Below the pieces are notes generated by a model. The model had not been told where the DNA came from, did not search any database, and saw only the letters and a program-made list of their open reading frames with translations. The translations under genes and the position numbers were made by a program. A DNA stretch of 64,000 nucleotides, from the NCBI GenBank assembly GCA_030744435.1, contig JASLQO010000002.1, positions 124,001-188,000 on the forward strand, in the 5' to 3' direction. Of the stretch, positions 26,302 through 35,740 are shown piece by piece. Origin of the DNA: JASLQO01 sp002327525. GTDB lineage: Bacteria > Pseudomonadota > Gammaproteobacteria > Pseudomonadales > Azotimanducaceae. Each line of letters starts with the position of its first letter. The first letter of the stretch is position 1.

Positions 26302-28071
26302 ATGGCAGATCGTATCCATACCCTGGACGCCCACGTGGCCGATCAGATTGCGGCTGGAGAGGTCGTCGAGCGGCCGGCCTCGCTGGTGAAGGAGCTGGTG
26401 GAAAACAGTCTCGATGCCGGAGCTCGGCGCATCGAGATCAAGATCGAACAAGGCGGGGTCAAGCGCACCAGGGTCCGCGATGACGGACATGGCATCCACC
26501 CGGACGATCTGCGCCTCGCACTCAGCCGTCACGCTACTAGCAAGATCATACGCGCAAACGATTTGATGGAAGTACAAAGCCTTGGATTCAGGGGTGAAGC
26601 GCTGGCGAGCATGGCATCGGTTGCGAGGCTCACGCTCACCTCGCTGGCGGTGGGAGAGCCCAGCGGTCATCGGCTGGTCGTGTCGGGCAGGAAGGAACTT
26701 TCGTTTGGCCCCGCGGCGCACACGCAGGGCACGACGGTCGATGTGGAGGATTTGTTTTTCAACACGCCGGCAAGGCGCAAGTTCCTGAAGACACAGCGCA
26801 CGGAAGCCAATCACGTGGATATGGCGGTGCGTCGTCTGAGCCTGGCGCATCCGGAAGTCGCGTTCGAAGTCGATCTCGGCATTCGCAAGCTGCATCTGCC
26901 GGCTTCAGACATGCGCTTGCGTTTGGCGCGGGTACTCTCGGACGAGTTCGTCGCGCGCTCGGTCGAGCTCGACGAATGCTCGGGTGATCTGCGGCTGCAT
27001 GGGTGGGTGGGGCTGCCGACGCTGTCCCGCAAACAGGCCGACCAGCAGTACTTTTTCGTCAACGCTCGTGTGGTACGTGACAAATTGGTCGGACACGCGG
27101 TGCGCCAGGCGTACCGGGATGTCCTGTTTCATGGCCGTCAGCCGGTATTCGTGCTCAGCCTGGATCTGCCGCCGTCCAGCGTCGACGTCAATGTGCACCC
27201 CACCAAGCACGAGGTGCGTTTTCGTGATGCGCGTCTCGTACACGACTTCGTATTCGGCACGCTCAATCGAGTGTTGCGTGATTTGCGTCCCGGCGATGTC
27301 GTTGCGCCCACGCATCTGCGGACGCGAGAACTGCCCGCCACCGCCCGTGGGCAGTACACGGGCCCGGCCGAATCGCCGCATTCGGGGCGCCAGAGCGATT
27401 TGCTCGCCACTCGCGACACCGTCGGGGCGCGAGTGGCTGAGAGGTTCGCGGAATATGTCAGTGTTGAGGACGAACGATCGGCCGGCGAGGTGCCGCCGCT
27501 CGGGTATGCCATCGCTCAGCTGCACGGTATCTACATCCTGGCGCAGAACGACGAAGGATTGGTGGTGGTGGACATGCACGCGGCGCACGAGCGTATCACT
27601 TACGAGAAGCTGAAGGCGTCAGTGGGGTTGCATGAGACCGTGAGTCAGCGGCTGCTAGTGCCCCTGACGTTGAACGTGGGGGAGGCGGAAGCCGAGCTGG
27701 TGGAGATCGAGGCTAACCTGCTGTGTGAAACGGGTCTGGTACTGGAGCGCTCCGGTCAACAGAGCGTCACCGTACGCGAGGTACCGGCGCTGCTGGCGGG
27801 AGGTGATGTCGAGCAACTGGCGCGTGATGTACTGGGCGAGCTGGGTGGATCCCCGGGGCGGGAGATCAGCCAACGCACTGACGATCTGCTTGCGAGCATG
27901 GCCTGCCACACGTCGGTGCGCGCCAACCGGGTGCTGACGATAACGGAAATGAACGCTCTGCTGCGGGAAATGGAACAAACGGAGAATGCCGGTCAGTGCA
28001 ATCATGGGCGGCCGACGTTCATGGCGCTGCCGCTCGAGGCACTCGACGCCATGTTCCTGCGCGGGCAGTAA
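26302..28071 (+). CDS. mutL: DNA mismatch repair protein MutL
   Basis: Mismatch repair matchmaker, 589 residues. N-terminal GHKL ATPase motifs: LVKELVENSLDAGARRIEI, RDDGHGIHPDDL and SLGFRGEALASM. The C-terminal dimerisation domain carries VVDMHAAHERITYE, a variant of the DQHAxxExxxxE endonuclease motif with Met for Gln, plus ACHTSVRAN and CNHGRPT. These features are typical of nicking MutL proteins in bacteria without MutH, so methyl-independent repair is inferred. ATG 26302 is eight bases after amiB; the stop TAA overlaps the miaA ATG. Confidence 0.96.
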   Translation: MADRIHTLDAHVADQIAAGEVVERPASLVKELVENSLDAGARRIEIKIEQGGVKRTRVRDDGHGIHPDDLRLALSRHATSKIIRANDLMEVQSLGFRGEALASMASVARLTLTSLAVGEPSGHRLVVSGRKELSFGPAAHTQGTTVDVEDLFFNTPARRKFLKTQRTEANHVDMAVRRLSLAHPEVAFEVDLGIRKLHLPASDMRLRLARVLSDEFVARSVELDECSGDLRLHGWVGLPTLSRKQADQQYFFVNARVVRDKLVGHAVRQAYRDVLFHGRQPVFVLSLDLPPSSVDVNVHPTKHEVRFRDARLVHDFVFGTLNRVLRDLRPGDVVAPTHLRTRELPATARGQYTGPAESPHSGRQSDLLATRDTVGARVAERFAEYVSVEDERSAGEVPPLGYAIAQLHGIYILAQNDEGLVVVDMHAAHERITYEKLKASVGLHETVSQRLLVPLTLNVGEAEAELVEIEANLLCETGLVLERSGQQSVTVREVPALLAGGDVEQLARDVLGELGGSPGREISQRTDDLLASMACHTSVRANRVLTITEMNALLREMEQTENAGQCNHGRPTFMALPLEALDAMFLRGQ

Positions 28072-29021
28072 TGGAGCCGATCGTCGTCACGCTCACCGGG
28101 CCAACGGCGGCAGGTAAGACTGCGGTCGCCTGTGCGCTTGCCGATCTCATACCCTGCGCCCTAATCAGTATGGATTCGGCCATGGTCTACCGGGGCATGG
28201 ACATCGGTACGGCCAAACCGACTGCGGATGAGAGAAAACGCTACCCGCATGCGCTGATCGACATACGCGATCCGGCACAGTCCTATTCCGCGGCCGATTT
28301 CGTGGCGGACGCTGATCGGGAAATCGACGCTGCGCTCAGGAAGGGACTGCTGCCGGTGGTGGTTGGTGGCACGATGCTCTATGCGCGCGCTTTCCGAGAG
28401 GGGCTGGCCAACCTGCCGTCCGCCGATGCGGGGATACGCAGCGTCATCGAACGGGATGCCCGCGAGCGCGGCTGGGCAGCGCTGCATGCCGAACTCACCC
28501 AGGTGGACCCTCGTGCGGCGAGACTCATCCACCCCAACAACCCGCAACGATTGCAGCGTGCGTTGGAGGTATATCGAGCCACGGGGAAGCCGCTCAGCGA
28601 GTGGTGGGACGAGCAGACACCGGCCGATACGCGCGTTCGTCTCGGAGTGCGGTTGCGCGAATTTGCGGTGACGGTATCCGAGCGACACATACTGCATGAG
28701 CGTATAGCCGAGCGCTTTCGGCGGATGCTCGCGGCTGGATTCGAAGCGGAGGTCAGTGCGCTCCTCAAACGGGAAGATCTGGGCCCGGAACTGCCGTCCA
28801 TGCGGGCTGTAGGCTATCGGCAGATGTGGTCCTACCTCAACGGAGAGGTCGGCGCCGAACAAATGTGCGAAAGTACCATCGCCGCCACTCGCCAGCTGGC
28901 CAAGAAGCAGCTCACCTGGTTGCGAGCCTGGCCGCACGTTCGCGTGCTGGAGGGCGATGCGGGCGCCCTGGCGCGGCAGATTGCGCGAACGGCGGTTGAG
29001 GATGGGGTGCATGGAGGGTGA
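28071..29021 (+). CDS. miaA: tRNA dimethylallyltransferase
   Basis: Adds an isopentenyl group to A37 of tRNAs reading UNN codons. P-loop LTGPTAAGKTAVA, then SMDSAMVYRGMDIGTAKP (the conserved D-S-x-x-x-Y), YPHALIDIRDPAQSYSAADF and PVVVGGTMLY. Length 316. The ATG shares bases with the mutL TAA (TAATG). It stands upstream of hfq, as in the E. coli mutL–miaA–hfq–hflX–hflK–hflC superoperon. Confidence 0.96.
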   Translation: MEPIVVTLTGPTAAGKTAVACALADLIPCALISMDSAMVYRGMDIGTAKPTADERKRYPHALIDIRDPAQSYSAADFVADADREIDAALRKGLLPVVVGGTMLYARAFREGLANLPSADAGIRSVIERDARERGWAALHAELTQVDPRAARLIHPNNPQRLQRALEVYRATGKPLSEWWDEQTPADTRVRLGVRLREFAVTVSERHILHERIAERFRRMLAAGFEAEVSALLKREDLGPELPSMRAVGYRQMWSYLNGEVGAEQMCESTIAATRQLAKKQLTWLRAWPHVRVLEGDAGALARQIARTAVEDGVHGG

Positions 29022-29179
29022 GCAAACCACGACAGGCTGCTAGTATGGTGCAGGATTGACCCTGCGGGATGCGGGCCCGGACCGTGGAAGCGCAGCGCCC
29101 TGAGGGCGGATATGACGAGTTGTCGAGGGAGGCCGCACGCGAGGTCTGCGATAGCTCGGAGAGATCGATCAGGACCAAA

Positions 29180-29203
29180 AGACGCCGGGGGAGTCTGGCG
29201 TCT
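29180..29203 (+). other. Stem-loop in the hfq leader
   Basis: AGACGCC (29180-29186) and GGCGTCT (29197-29203) form a perfect 7-bp stem with a ten-base loop, about 40 bases before hfq. There is no T-run after it, so it is not an intrinsic terminator. A leader role in Hfq autoregulation is possible but only inferred. Confidence 0.4.
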
Positions 29204-29244
29204 CGGACAAGCGAAGGGCTGAAACAAAAAAAAGGAGAGATGCA

Positions 29245-29490
29245 ATGTCCAAGGGGCACTCGTTACAAGACCCTTATCTCAATACGCTACGCAAGGAACG
29301 CATACCGGTGTCGATATATCTGGTGAACGGGATCAAGTTGCAGGGGCAGATCGAATCGTTCGACCAGTTTGTTGTGTTGCTGCGCAATTCCGTCAGCCAG
29401 ATGGTATACAAGCATGCCATCTCAACCGTCGTTCCATCCCGTAGCGTGCGCCTGTCGAACAATAGCGGTGAGGACGAGTCCGAGGACTAG
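29245..29490 (+). CDS. hfq: RNA-binding protein Hfq
   Basis: Hexameric Sm-like RNA chaperone that pairs small RNAs with mRNAs. The 81-residue product has Sm1 (SLQDPYLNTLRKERIPVSIYLVNGIKLQGQIESFD) read in parts as QDPYLNTLRKERIPVSIYLV, and Sm2 VYKHAISTVVPSR with the family K-H motif. The C-terminal tail is short and acidic (SNNSGEDESED). Ribosome site AAAGGAGA is excellent. Roughly 220 bases separate it from miaA, enough for its own promoter. Confidence 0.98.
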   Translation: MSKGHSLQDPYLNTLRKERIPVSIYLVNGIKLQGQIESFDQFVVLLRNSVSQMVYKHAISTVVPSRSVRLSNNSGEDESED

Positions 29491-29537
29491 GCTCCGCAGG
29501 GGTCTGGAATCGAAACGTTCTTGAACGCGGCCCCTGT

Positions 29538-29721
29538 TCAGCCTGGATTGTTCATGAATAGTCTACTGCGGTCGCCGATAGCAGTAAGAACACAGGGCGT
29601 GCTGCCGCCAGGTGCTCGACGTACTATCGAGTACGCCTGGGCGCCTTCTGGTCCGCGCCACCCCGTGTTTTCACTACTCTTCTCGCCCTCGCTACGACCA
29701 TGCATGAATAATCCAAGCTAG
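29538..29721. mobile_element. Inverted-repeat element C (MITE-like, about 184 bp) between hfq and hflX
   Basis: Left arm CCTGGATTGTTCATGAA and reverse complement of right arm CTTGGATTATTCATGCA match at 14 of 17. The right edge is CTAG; the left edge is TCAG. Inside is a hairpin CGTACT-atcg-AGTACG with CCAGG and CCTGG further out, so most of the element can fold on itself. No coding frame. The last base of CTAG is the first G of the hflX ribosome site AGGAAA. Confidence 0.65.
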
Positions 29722-29730
29722 GAAACCATT

Positions 29731-31008
29731 TTGTCATTCATCGATCGCCCGGATGCGGGCAACAAGGCTCTGCTCCTGCATGTGCACCTGGAGTCGGCCG
29801 AAGGTTATGACCCGGGTGAATTCAACGAGTTGACCCGCTCGCTGGGGCTCGATGTGGTGGCCGAGATCACTGCCTCACGCCGCACGCCGCATCCCCGCTG
29901 GTTTGTCGGTTCGGGCAAGGTCGAAGAGCTCGAACGCGCTTTCCGGGAGGCAGATGCGGACATTCTGCTCGTCGATCAGGAGCTGAGCGCGGGTCAGCAG
30001 CGGAATCTCGAAAAACGCCTGGATGCCCGGGTCATGACCCGCACAGAGGTGATTCTGCAGATATTCAGCGAGCGCGCACGCACTTTCGAGGGGCAGTTGC
30101 AGGTGGAGCTGGCGCAGCTGAAACACGCGCAAACCAGGCTCGTGCGCGGCTGGACCCATCTCGACCGCCAAAAGGGCGGCGTTCGTCAGCGTGGTGCGGG
30201 TGAGACGCAGATCGAGCTCGATCAACGGATGCTTGCCGCTCGCATCCGGGCCACCGAGAGGCGCCTGGCGAGGGTACAGAAACGCCGGGCTCAGGGTCGA
30301 CGCCGTCGCCATCGCACGGCTGCGCGCACGGTTTCGCTGGTGGGCTACACCAACGCCGGGAAGTCCACCCTGTTCAATGCGCTGACGGACGGCGAGGCGC
30401 TGGTGCAGAACAAACTGTTCGCCACACTCGATCCCACGATGCGCAAGCTCTCGCTGCCGGGACTCGAAGATGTGGTGCTGGCCGATACCGTGGGCTTCGT
30501 CAGCCGCCTGCCCCATTCGTTGGTCGAAGCGTTCAAAGCGACGCTGGAGGAGGTGAGCAACGCCGATCTGCTGCTGCACGTGGTGGATGCGAGCTACCCG
30601 CAGTGCCGCTTGCGCATAGAGCAGGTGGAAGACGTGTTGCGTGAGATAGGCGCGGAAGAGATCCCCTGCATTTTTGTGCTCAACAAAGCCGACCTGGTGA
30701 CCGGCGAGGTGCCGGTGCTCCAGGGGATCGAGGCTCCGGTGTTGGTGAGTGCCCTCGAAGGCAGCGGTCTCGACTTACTCTGCGCGCGCATTGCCGCCGC
30801 ACTCGGTGTCCTGCCGGCACCGGTGCATGTGGTGCTGGCACCGGATGCGGGCAGTACGCGGGCACGTCTGTATGCACTCGGCGCGGTGCTCGACGAGTCT
30901 GTGACCGAAGACGGACGGATAGCCCTGAGGGTGCAGGCTGACCAGCGGCTGCTGGAGGATTTGCGCCGCGAACCCCGGTGTTCGGTGGCATCCGTCAAAA
31001 AAGGGTAG
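29731..31008 (+). CDS. hflX: Ribosome-splitting GTPase HflX
   Basis: GTPase that binds 50S subunits and rescues stalled ribosomes after stress. The N-terminal glycine-rich domain (WFVGSGKVEELERAF, LLVDQELSAGQQRNLEKRL) and coiled linker (LAQLKHAQTRLVRGW) precede the G domain: G1 LVGYTNAGKSTLFNAL, G3 VLADTVGFVSRLPHSLVEAF and G4 VLNKADL. Length 425. TTG 29731 with AGGAAA five bases upstream is the start. Element C separates it from hfq, so its expression may now depend on readthrough of that hairpin-rich DNA. Confidence 0.95.
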   Translation: MSFIDRPDAGNKALLLHVHLESAEGYDPGEFNELTRSLGLDVVAEITASRRTPHPRWFVGSGKVEELERAFREADADILLVDQELSAGQQRNLEKRLDARVMTRTEVILQIFSERARTFEGQLQVELAQLKHAQTRLVRGWTHLDRQKGGVRQRGAGETQIELDQRMLAARIRATERRLARVQKRRAQGRRRRHRTAARTVSLVGYTNAGKSTLFNALTDGEALVQNKLFATLDPTMRKLSLPGLEDVVLADTVGFVSRLPHSLVEAFKATLEEVSNADLLLHVVDASYPQCRLRIEQVEDVLREIGAEEIPCIFVLNKADLVTGEVPVLQGIEAPVLVSALEGSGLDLLCARIAAALGVLPAPVHVVLAPDAGSTRARLYALGAVLDESVTEDGRIALRVQADQRLLEDLRREPRCSVASVKKG

Positions 31009-31048
31009 AATCTCTTCTGCCGGATGGGCCCGGCCCGGCGGTATGGAT

Positions 31049-31076
31049 TTGCGTATTGGCGTGTGTCCACTAGAAT
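31049..31076 (+). promoter_or_regulatory. Possible sigma-70 promoter for hflK–hflC
   Basis: TTGCGT (31049-31054) and TAGAAT (31071-31076) are separated by 16 bases, about 90 bases before hflK. The -10 is good, the -35 half matches. The 158-base gap after hflX supports an extra promoter here. Confidence 0.4.
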
Positions 31077-31166
31077 TTCCTCCCTGCCTGCGAAAGTCGG
31101 ATCGATGAGGACGGACAGCGCGGCAGGACGACATCGACAACAGAGTGATCAGTCTACGGAGTAACA

Positions 31167-32291
31167 ATGGCTTGGAATGAACCAGGTGGTGGAGACAAAG
31201 ACCCCTGGGGAAGTCGGGGTGACCAGGGTCCGCCCGATCTGGACGAGGCGTTCAAGAAACTGCAATCGCAGCTTACCGGTATTTTCGGTGGCGGCGGCAG
31301 GGGTGGGGGCGGCCGCGGCTTCAACAGCAGCCTCGTGGGGCTGGCGCTGGTGGTGGTGGCAGTCGGCTACTCGCTGTTCGGGCTCTATCAGATCGACCAG
31401 GGAGAACGCGGCGTGGTGTTCCGCTTCGGCGCGGTACAGGAAACCTCCAAGCTGCCCGGCCTGCACTGGAATCCGCCCATCATCGACGTCGTACAAAAAG
31501 TCAACGTGACGCAGATGCAGTCGCACAAGCACCAGGCGCTCATGCTCACCGAAGATGAGAACATCGTCGATGTCAGCCTGACGGTTCAATATGTGGTTAA
31601 CGATCCCGTGGCCTGGGTTGTCATGGTGCGCGATCCGCGCAGCAGCCTCGGCAATGCCACGGAGAGTGCGCTACGCCATGTCGTGGGGGGCACCATCATG
31701 GACCGCGTCATCACCGATGGGCGGGCGGACATCCAGACAGAAGTGGAGCAGCGCCTGCAGTCCTATCTCGACCGCTATGGAACCGGTATCCAGGTGAGCA
31801 AGGTCAACATCGACGAGAGTGCACCGCCCAACCAGGTGCGCGAAGCGTTCAACGATGTGCAGCGGGCCAAGGAGGACGAACAGCGCGTCATCAACGAGGC
31901 CAACGCCTTCGCGGAACAGATCATTCCGGAGGCCCGGGGTGGGGCTCAGAAGCTGATCGAAGAGGCCAGTGGTTACCGGGAACAGGTGATCGCGAGAGCC
32001 GAAGGTGAGACACAGCGTTTCGAGAAGTTGCTCGCCGAATATCTGCTGGCAAAAGAAGTCACACGTAACCGGCTGTATATCGATGCGCTGGAATCGGTGC
32101 TTTCCAACAGCTCCAAAGTCATGGTGGACGTTGATGGTGGCAACAACCTGATGTACCTGCCACTCGACAAGCTCACCCAGCAGGCGGCGGCGAGTGCAGG
32201 CAGTCCGGAATCCGTACGCAGCATCGCCGATGCGGTGATGCGCGAACTCAACAACCGCGCCGGATCAGGGCGCGTGCGCGACACGCGCTGA
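31167..32291 (+). CDS. hflK: FtsH protease activity modulator HflK
   Basis: SPFH/prohibitin-domain membrane protein that with HflC forms a cage around FtsH. The glycine-rich N-terminus (IFGGGGRGGGGRGF) is followed by one transmembrane helix (LVGLALVVVAVGYSLFGLY) and the SPFH domain (QIDQGERGVVFRFGAV, MLTEDENIVDVSLTVQYVV). A long coiled region (DVQRAKEDEQRVINEANAFA) and a C-terminal LYIDALESVLSNSSKVMVD follow. Length 374. hflC begins 10 bases later. Confidence 0.95.
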   Translation: MAWNEPGGGDKDPWGSRGDQGPPDLDEAFKKLQSQLTGIFGGGGRGGGGRGFNSSLVGLALVVVAVGYSLFGLYQIDQGERGVVFRFGAVQETSKLPGLHWNPPIIDVVQKVNVTQMQSHKHQALMLTEDENIVDVSLTVQYVVNDPVAWVVMVRDPRSSLGNATESALRHVVGGTIMDRVITDGRADIQTEVEQRLQSYLDRYGTGIQVSKVNIDESAPPNQVREAFNDVQRAKEDEQRVINEANAFAEQIIPEARGGAQKLIEEASGYREQVIARAEGETQRFEKLLAEYLLAKEVTRNRLYIDALESVLSNSSKVMVDVDGGNNLMYLPLDKLTQQAAASAGSPESVRSIADAVMRELNNRAGSGRVRDTR

Positions 32292-32301
32292 GGATAGACA
32301 C

Positions 32302-33171
32302 ATGAATCTGCGTGCTTTCATTCTATTCATCATCGCGGCGGCGATCCTGTTCGTACTTACGAACAGCATCTATCAGATCAAGCAAACGGAACGCGCGATA
32401 CTCTTGAGATTCGGCGCGGTGAGTGAGGCTGACGTCGCGCCGGGACTGCATTTCAAGTTGCCAATCGCCGAACAAGTGCACAAGTTCGACGCGCGTGTAA
32501 TCATGCTCGACTCGAGCCCCGAAACCTACTTCACGCTGGAAAAGAAACCGCTGATCGTCGACTCCTTCGCGAAGTGGCGAATTCAGGACGTGCAGAAGTA
32601 TTATCAGGCGAGCACGGGAGACGAGCGGCGCGCCATGCGGGTGTTGCAAGAGCGCGTGAGCGCCGGGCTGCGCAACCAGATCAGCCGCCGCGATATGCAC
32701 GAGGTCATATCGGGTGAGCGCGACCAGCTGATGCAGGAACTCACGGCGGCGCTCAACCGGCGCATGAAGGAAGAGATGGGCGTGGAGGTCATCGACGTGC
32801 GCGTGAAGCGCATCGATCTGCCGACGGAAGCGTCCAGCGCCGTGTATGACCGCATGAACTCCGAGCGGGAAATCGAAGCCCGCCAGTACCGTGCCCAGGG
32901 TGAGGAACTTGCCCGGGGTATTCGCGCTGATGCCGAACGCCAGACGGTGGTCATCGAGGCGGAGGCCTATCGCGAGAGTGAACAACTTCGGGGGGAGGGC
33001 GATGCGCGCTCGGCATCGATCTACGCGGGTGCCTTCACCAAGGATCCGGAGTTCTACGAGTTCTATCGCAGCATCAACGCGTACGCGAAAGTGTTCAGCA
33101 ACAAAGGCGACCTGCTGATCCTCGATCCGAACGGTGAGTTCTTCAAATACCTCAAGAGCAACGAGGGCTGA
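32302..33171 (+). CDS. hflC: FtsH protease activity modulator HflC
   Basis: Partner of HflK. N-terminal anchor FILFIIAAAILFVLTNSIYQ, then the SPFH domain (QTERAILLRFGAV, LEKKPLIVDSFAKWRIQDV) and the coiled region (MNSEREIEARQYRAQGEELA, RADAERQTVVIEAEAY). The C-terminus FFKYLKSNEG is family-typical. Length 289. Confidence 0.95.
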   Translation: MNLRAFILFIIAAAILFVLTNSIYQIKQTERAILLRFGAVSEADVAPGLHFKLPIAEQVHKFDARVIMLDSSPETYFTLEKKPLIVDSFAKWRIQDVQKYYQASTGDERRAMRVLQERVSAGLRNQISRRDMHEVISGERDQLMQELTAALNRRMKEEMGVEVIDVRVKRIDLPTEASSAVYDRMNSEREIEARQYRAQGEELARGIRADAERQTVVIEAEAYRESEQLRGEGDARSASIYAGAFTKDPEFYEFYRSINAYAKVFSNKGDLLILDPNGEFFKYLKSNEG

Positions 33172-33231
33172 TGCCTGTTTACTGCTTGCTCCACTAGCTG
33201 CTGGCCAACGGGCTAAAATCGTAGAGCGAAC

Positions 33232-34389
33232 ATGAAGCGTTACAACTGGCGTTTGCCCGAAGGGGTGGGAGAATTGCTGCCGCCTCGCGCATGGGATCTG
33301 GAAATGATCCGCCGTTGTGTACTCGACCTTTTCCACTCATGGGGTTTCGAGTACGTCGAACCTCCCATCATCGAATATCTGGATTCCCTGCTGGTGGCAG
33401 GCGGCAGCGACCTGGATCTACAGACGCTCAAGGTCGTCGATCAGCGCTCGGGCAGGATGATGGGCGTGCGCGCCGACATCACGTCGCAAACTGCGCGCAT
33501 CGATGCCCATAGCTTGCGAGCAGGCGGTATCACGAGGCTGTGTTACGCAGGCACGGTGGTACATGCCAATCCTGCCGCGACCCTGGAGTCGCGTGTGCCC
33601 ATCAAGGCGGGAGCGGAACTGTTCGGCGACGCCAGCCTCGCTGCGGATGCGGAGGTCGTTGCGCTGATGTTGGAATCGCTGCGGCGCAGCGGTGTGGAAA
33701 CGCCGGTGCTAGTGGTTGGGCACATGGGGGTGTACAACGCGCTGGTGAACGCACTGGGCGAAGAGACGGAGTTCGATACGCAGGCACTGTTCGAAGCGGT
33801 GCAAAGCAAGTCGGAAACCGATATCGCACAATTGCTCGGTGACGGCGAAGCCGCGGACCAACTGGTGCGCTTGCCCACGCTCATGGGGGCGGTGGATTCG
33901 CTGGCGGATACACGCAGCGCGCTCACGAACGCCGACGCGCTGGCGGCCGTGGATGCGCTGGCAGAACTGGTTGATCTGGTGAAGATGCGGTGCACGCAGG
34001 TAGAGTTGCGTTACGACCTGGCGGAACTGGCCGGTTACGGTTACCACAATGGTCCGGTGTTTGCCGCTTTTCATGGTGACCACGGCAGAGTGCTGGCTCG
34101 CGGCGGTCGATACGACGGTGTCGGTGCGGTATTCGGACGTGCCCGGCCCGCCACGGGATTCGATGTGAATCTCAGCCGGCTCATCGGTGCGTCGACCCCG
34201 GAGTGTGGTTGCATATTTGCACCTTGGAGAGCGGGCGATGGCGAAGATCTGCAGGGTCGAATCGATACGCTGCGCTCGCAGGGTGAGCGGGTAGTCTCCG
34301 CGCTCGCCGCGGGACAGAGCGCACCGGCCGGTTGCGACCGGCAACTGGTTCTTAAGGGCGGGGTGTGGCAGGTCCATTCAATTCAATGA
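33232..34389 (+). CDS. hisZ: ATP phosphoribosyltransferase regulatory subunit
   Basis: Catalytically inactive paralogue of histidyl-tRNA synthetase that pairs with short-form HisG at the first step of histidine synthesis. It has the class II core (NWRLPEGVGELLPPRAWDLE, GFEYVEPPIIEYLDSLL, MMGVRADITSQTARIDA) and the HisZ-type ending (VLARGGRYDGVGAVFGRARP, TGFDVNLSRL). It lacks the anticodon-binding domain. Length 385. The location between hflC and purA is usual in pseudomonads and relatives. hisG must be elsewhere. Confidence 0.93.
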   Translation: MKRYNWRLPEGVGELLPPRAWDLEMIRRCVLDLFHSWGFEYVEPPIIEYLDSLLVAGGSDLDLQTLKVVDQRSGRMMGVRADITSQTARIDAHSLRAGGITRLCYAGTVVHANPAATLESRVPIKAGAELFGDASLAADAEVVALMLESLRRSGVETPVLVVGHMGVYNALVNALGEETEFDTQALFEAVQSKSETDIAQLLGDGEAADQLVRLPTLMGAVDSLADTRSALTNADALAAVDALAELVDLVKMRCTQVELRYDLAELAGYGYHNGPVFAAFHGDHGRVLARGGRYDGVGAVFGRARPATGFDVNLSRLIGASTPECGCIFAPWRAGDGEDLQGRIDTLRSQGERVVSALAAGQSAPAGCDRQLVLKGGVWQVHSIQ

Positions 34390-34430
34390 TCCGTTCGTGG
34401 ACATCGGTAAGCCAGTGAAGGTAGGTGGTA

Positions 34431-35726
34431 ATGGGACGTAACGTGGTCGTCATCGGCATGCAGTGGGGCGATGAGGGCAAAGGCAAGGTTGTGGATCTGC
34501 TCACCGAGCAGGTATCGGGCGTGGTGCGCTTTCAGGGTGGTCACAACGCCGGACACACGCTGGTGATCGATGGCGAGAAGACGGTGCTGCACCTGATTCC
34601 GTCCGGCATTTTGCACACCCAGGTGCAATGCTTCATCGGCAACGGTGTGGTGCTGGAACCAAACGCGCTGTTAGAGGAAGTGAAGGGGTTGGAGGCGCGT
34701 GGCGTACCGGTACGCGAGCGCTTGAAAATCAGCCCTGCATGCCCCCTGATCCTGCCGTACCACGTGGCGCTCGACCTGTCGCGCGAAGAGGCGCGCGGTA
34801 CTCAGAAGATTGGCACCACGGGCCGTGGCATCGGCCCCGCGTACGAGGACAAGGCGGCGCGGCGTGGCGTGCGTCTGGGGGATCTTTACCACTGGCAGGG
34901 GTTTGCGACCAAGCTCTCCGAGGTGATGGAGTACCACAACTTCATGCTCGAGAATTACTACAAGGCACCGACCTGTGATTTCGAGGAAACCCTCGATCGA
35001 TGCGCGGCGGTGGCTGAGCAGATCCAGCCCATGGTGGCCGATATCGTGTCGCTGCTGCACGAGTTGCGCGAGAGGGGTCACAACCTGTTGTTCGAAGGCG
35101 CGCAAGGTGCTCTGCTCGATGTGGATCTCGGTACCTATCCGTTCGTCACGTCGTCCAACACCACCGCCGGTGGGACGGCCGTCGGCAGCGGATTCGGTCC
35201 GCGCTATCTCGATTACGTACTCGGCATCACCAAGGCGTATTCGACTCGCGTGGGCTCCGGCCCCTTTCCGACAGAGCTGTTCGACGACGTTGGTAGCCGT
35301 CTTGCCGAGCGCGGCGATGAATTCGGATCCACCACCGGCAGGCCGCGCCGCTGCGGCTGGTTCGATGCCGTGGCACTCAAGCAGGCCGTACGCATGAATT
35401 CGATCTCCGGGCTGTGTCTGACCAAGCTGGATGTCCTCGACGGGCTTCAGACCATCCGCGTCTGTGTCGATTACACCGGTCCGGATGGTGCGCAGAGCTC
35501 ACCGCGTTTTGCGAGTGAACACTACTCGGAGGTCGAGCCGGTGTACGAGGAGATGTCGGGCTGGTCCGGTTCCACTGTGGGCGCGGAATGCCTGGAAGAT
35601 CTGCCGGCTGAGGCCCGCGCCTACATCGCGCGCATCGAGGAGGCCGTGGGTGCGTCCATCGATATCATATCCACAGGGCCCGACCGCGCGGAAACTATCA
35701 TTTTGAAAGATCCGTTCGGGGGATAG
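34431..35726 (+). CDS. purA: Adenylosuccinate synthetase
   Basis: Joins IMP and aspartate with GTP hydrolysis on the way to AMP. GMQWGDEGKGKVVDLL (P-loop with catalytic Asp), GGHNAGHTL (catalytic His), GTTGRGIGPAYEDKAARRGVR, FEGAQGALLDVDLGTYPFVT and TGRPRRCGWFDAVAL are all present. Length 431 from ATG 34431; a GTG two codons upstream is less likely. 41 bases follow hisZ. Confidence 0.97.
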   Translation: MGRNVVVIGMQWGDEGKGKVVDLLTEQVSGVVRFQGGHNAGHTLVIDGEKTVLHLIPSGILHTQVQCFIGNGVVLEPNALLEEVKGLEARGVPVRERLKISPACPLILPYHVALDLSREEARGTQKIGTTGRGIGPAYEDKAARRGVRLGDLYHWQGFATKLSEVMEYHNFMLENYYKAPTCDFEETLDRCAAVAEQIQPMVADIVSLLHELRERGHNLLFEGAQGALLDVDLGTYPFVTSSNTTAGGTAVGSGFGPRYLDYVLGITKAYSTRVGSGPFPTELFDDVGSRLAERGDEFGSTTGRPRRCGWFDAVALKQAVRMNSISGLCLTKLDVLDGLQTIRVCVDYTGPDGAQSSPRFASEHYSEVEPVYEEMSGWSGSTVGAECLEDLPAEARAYIARIEEAVGASIDIISTGPDRAETIILKDPFGG

Positions 35727-35740
35727 GCGGAGGCATCGCC

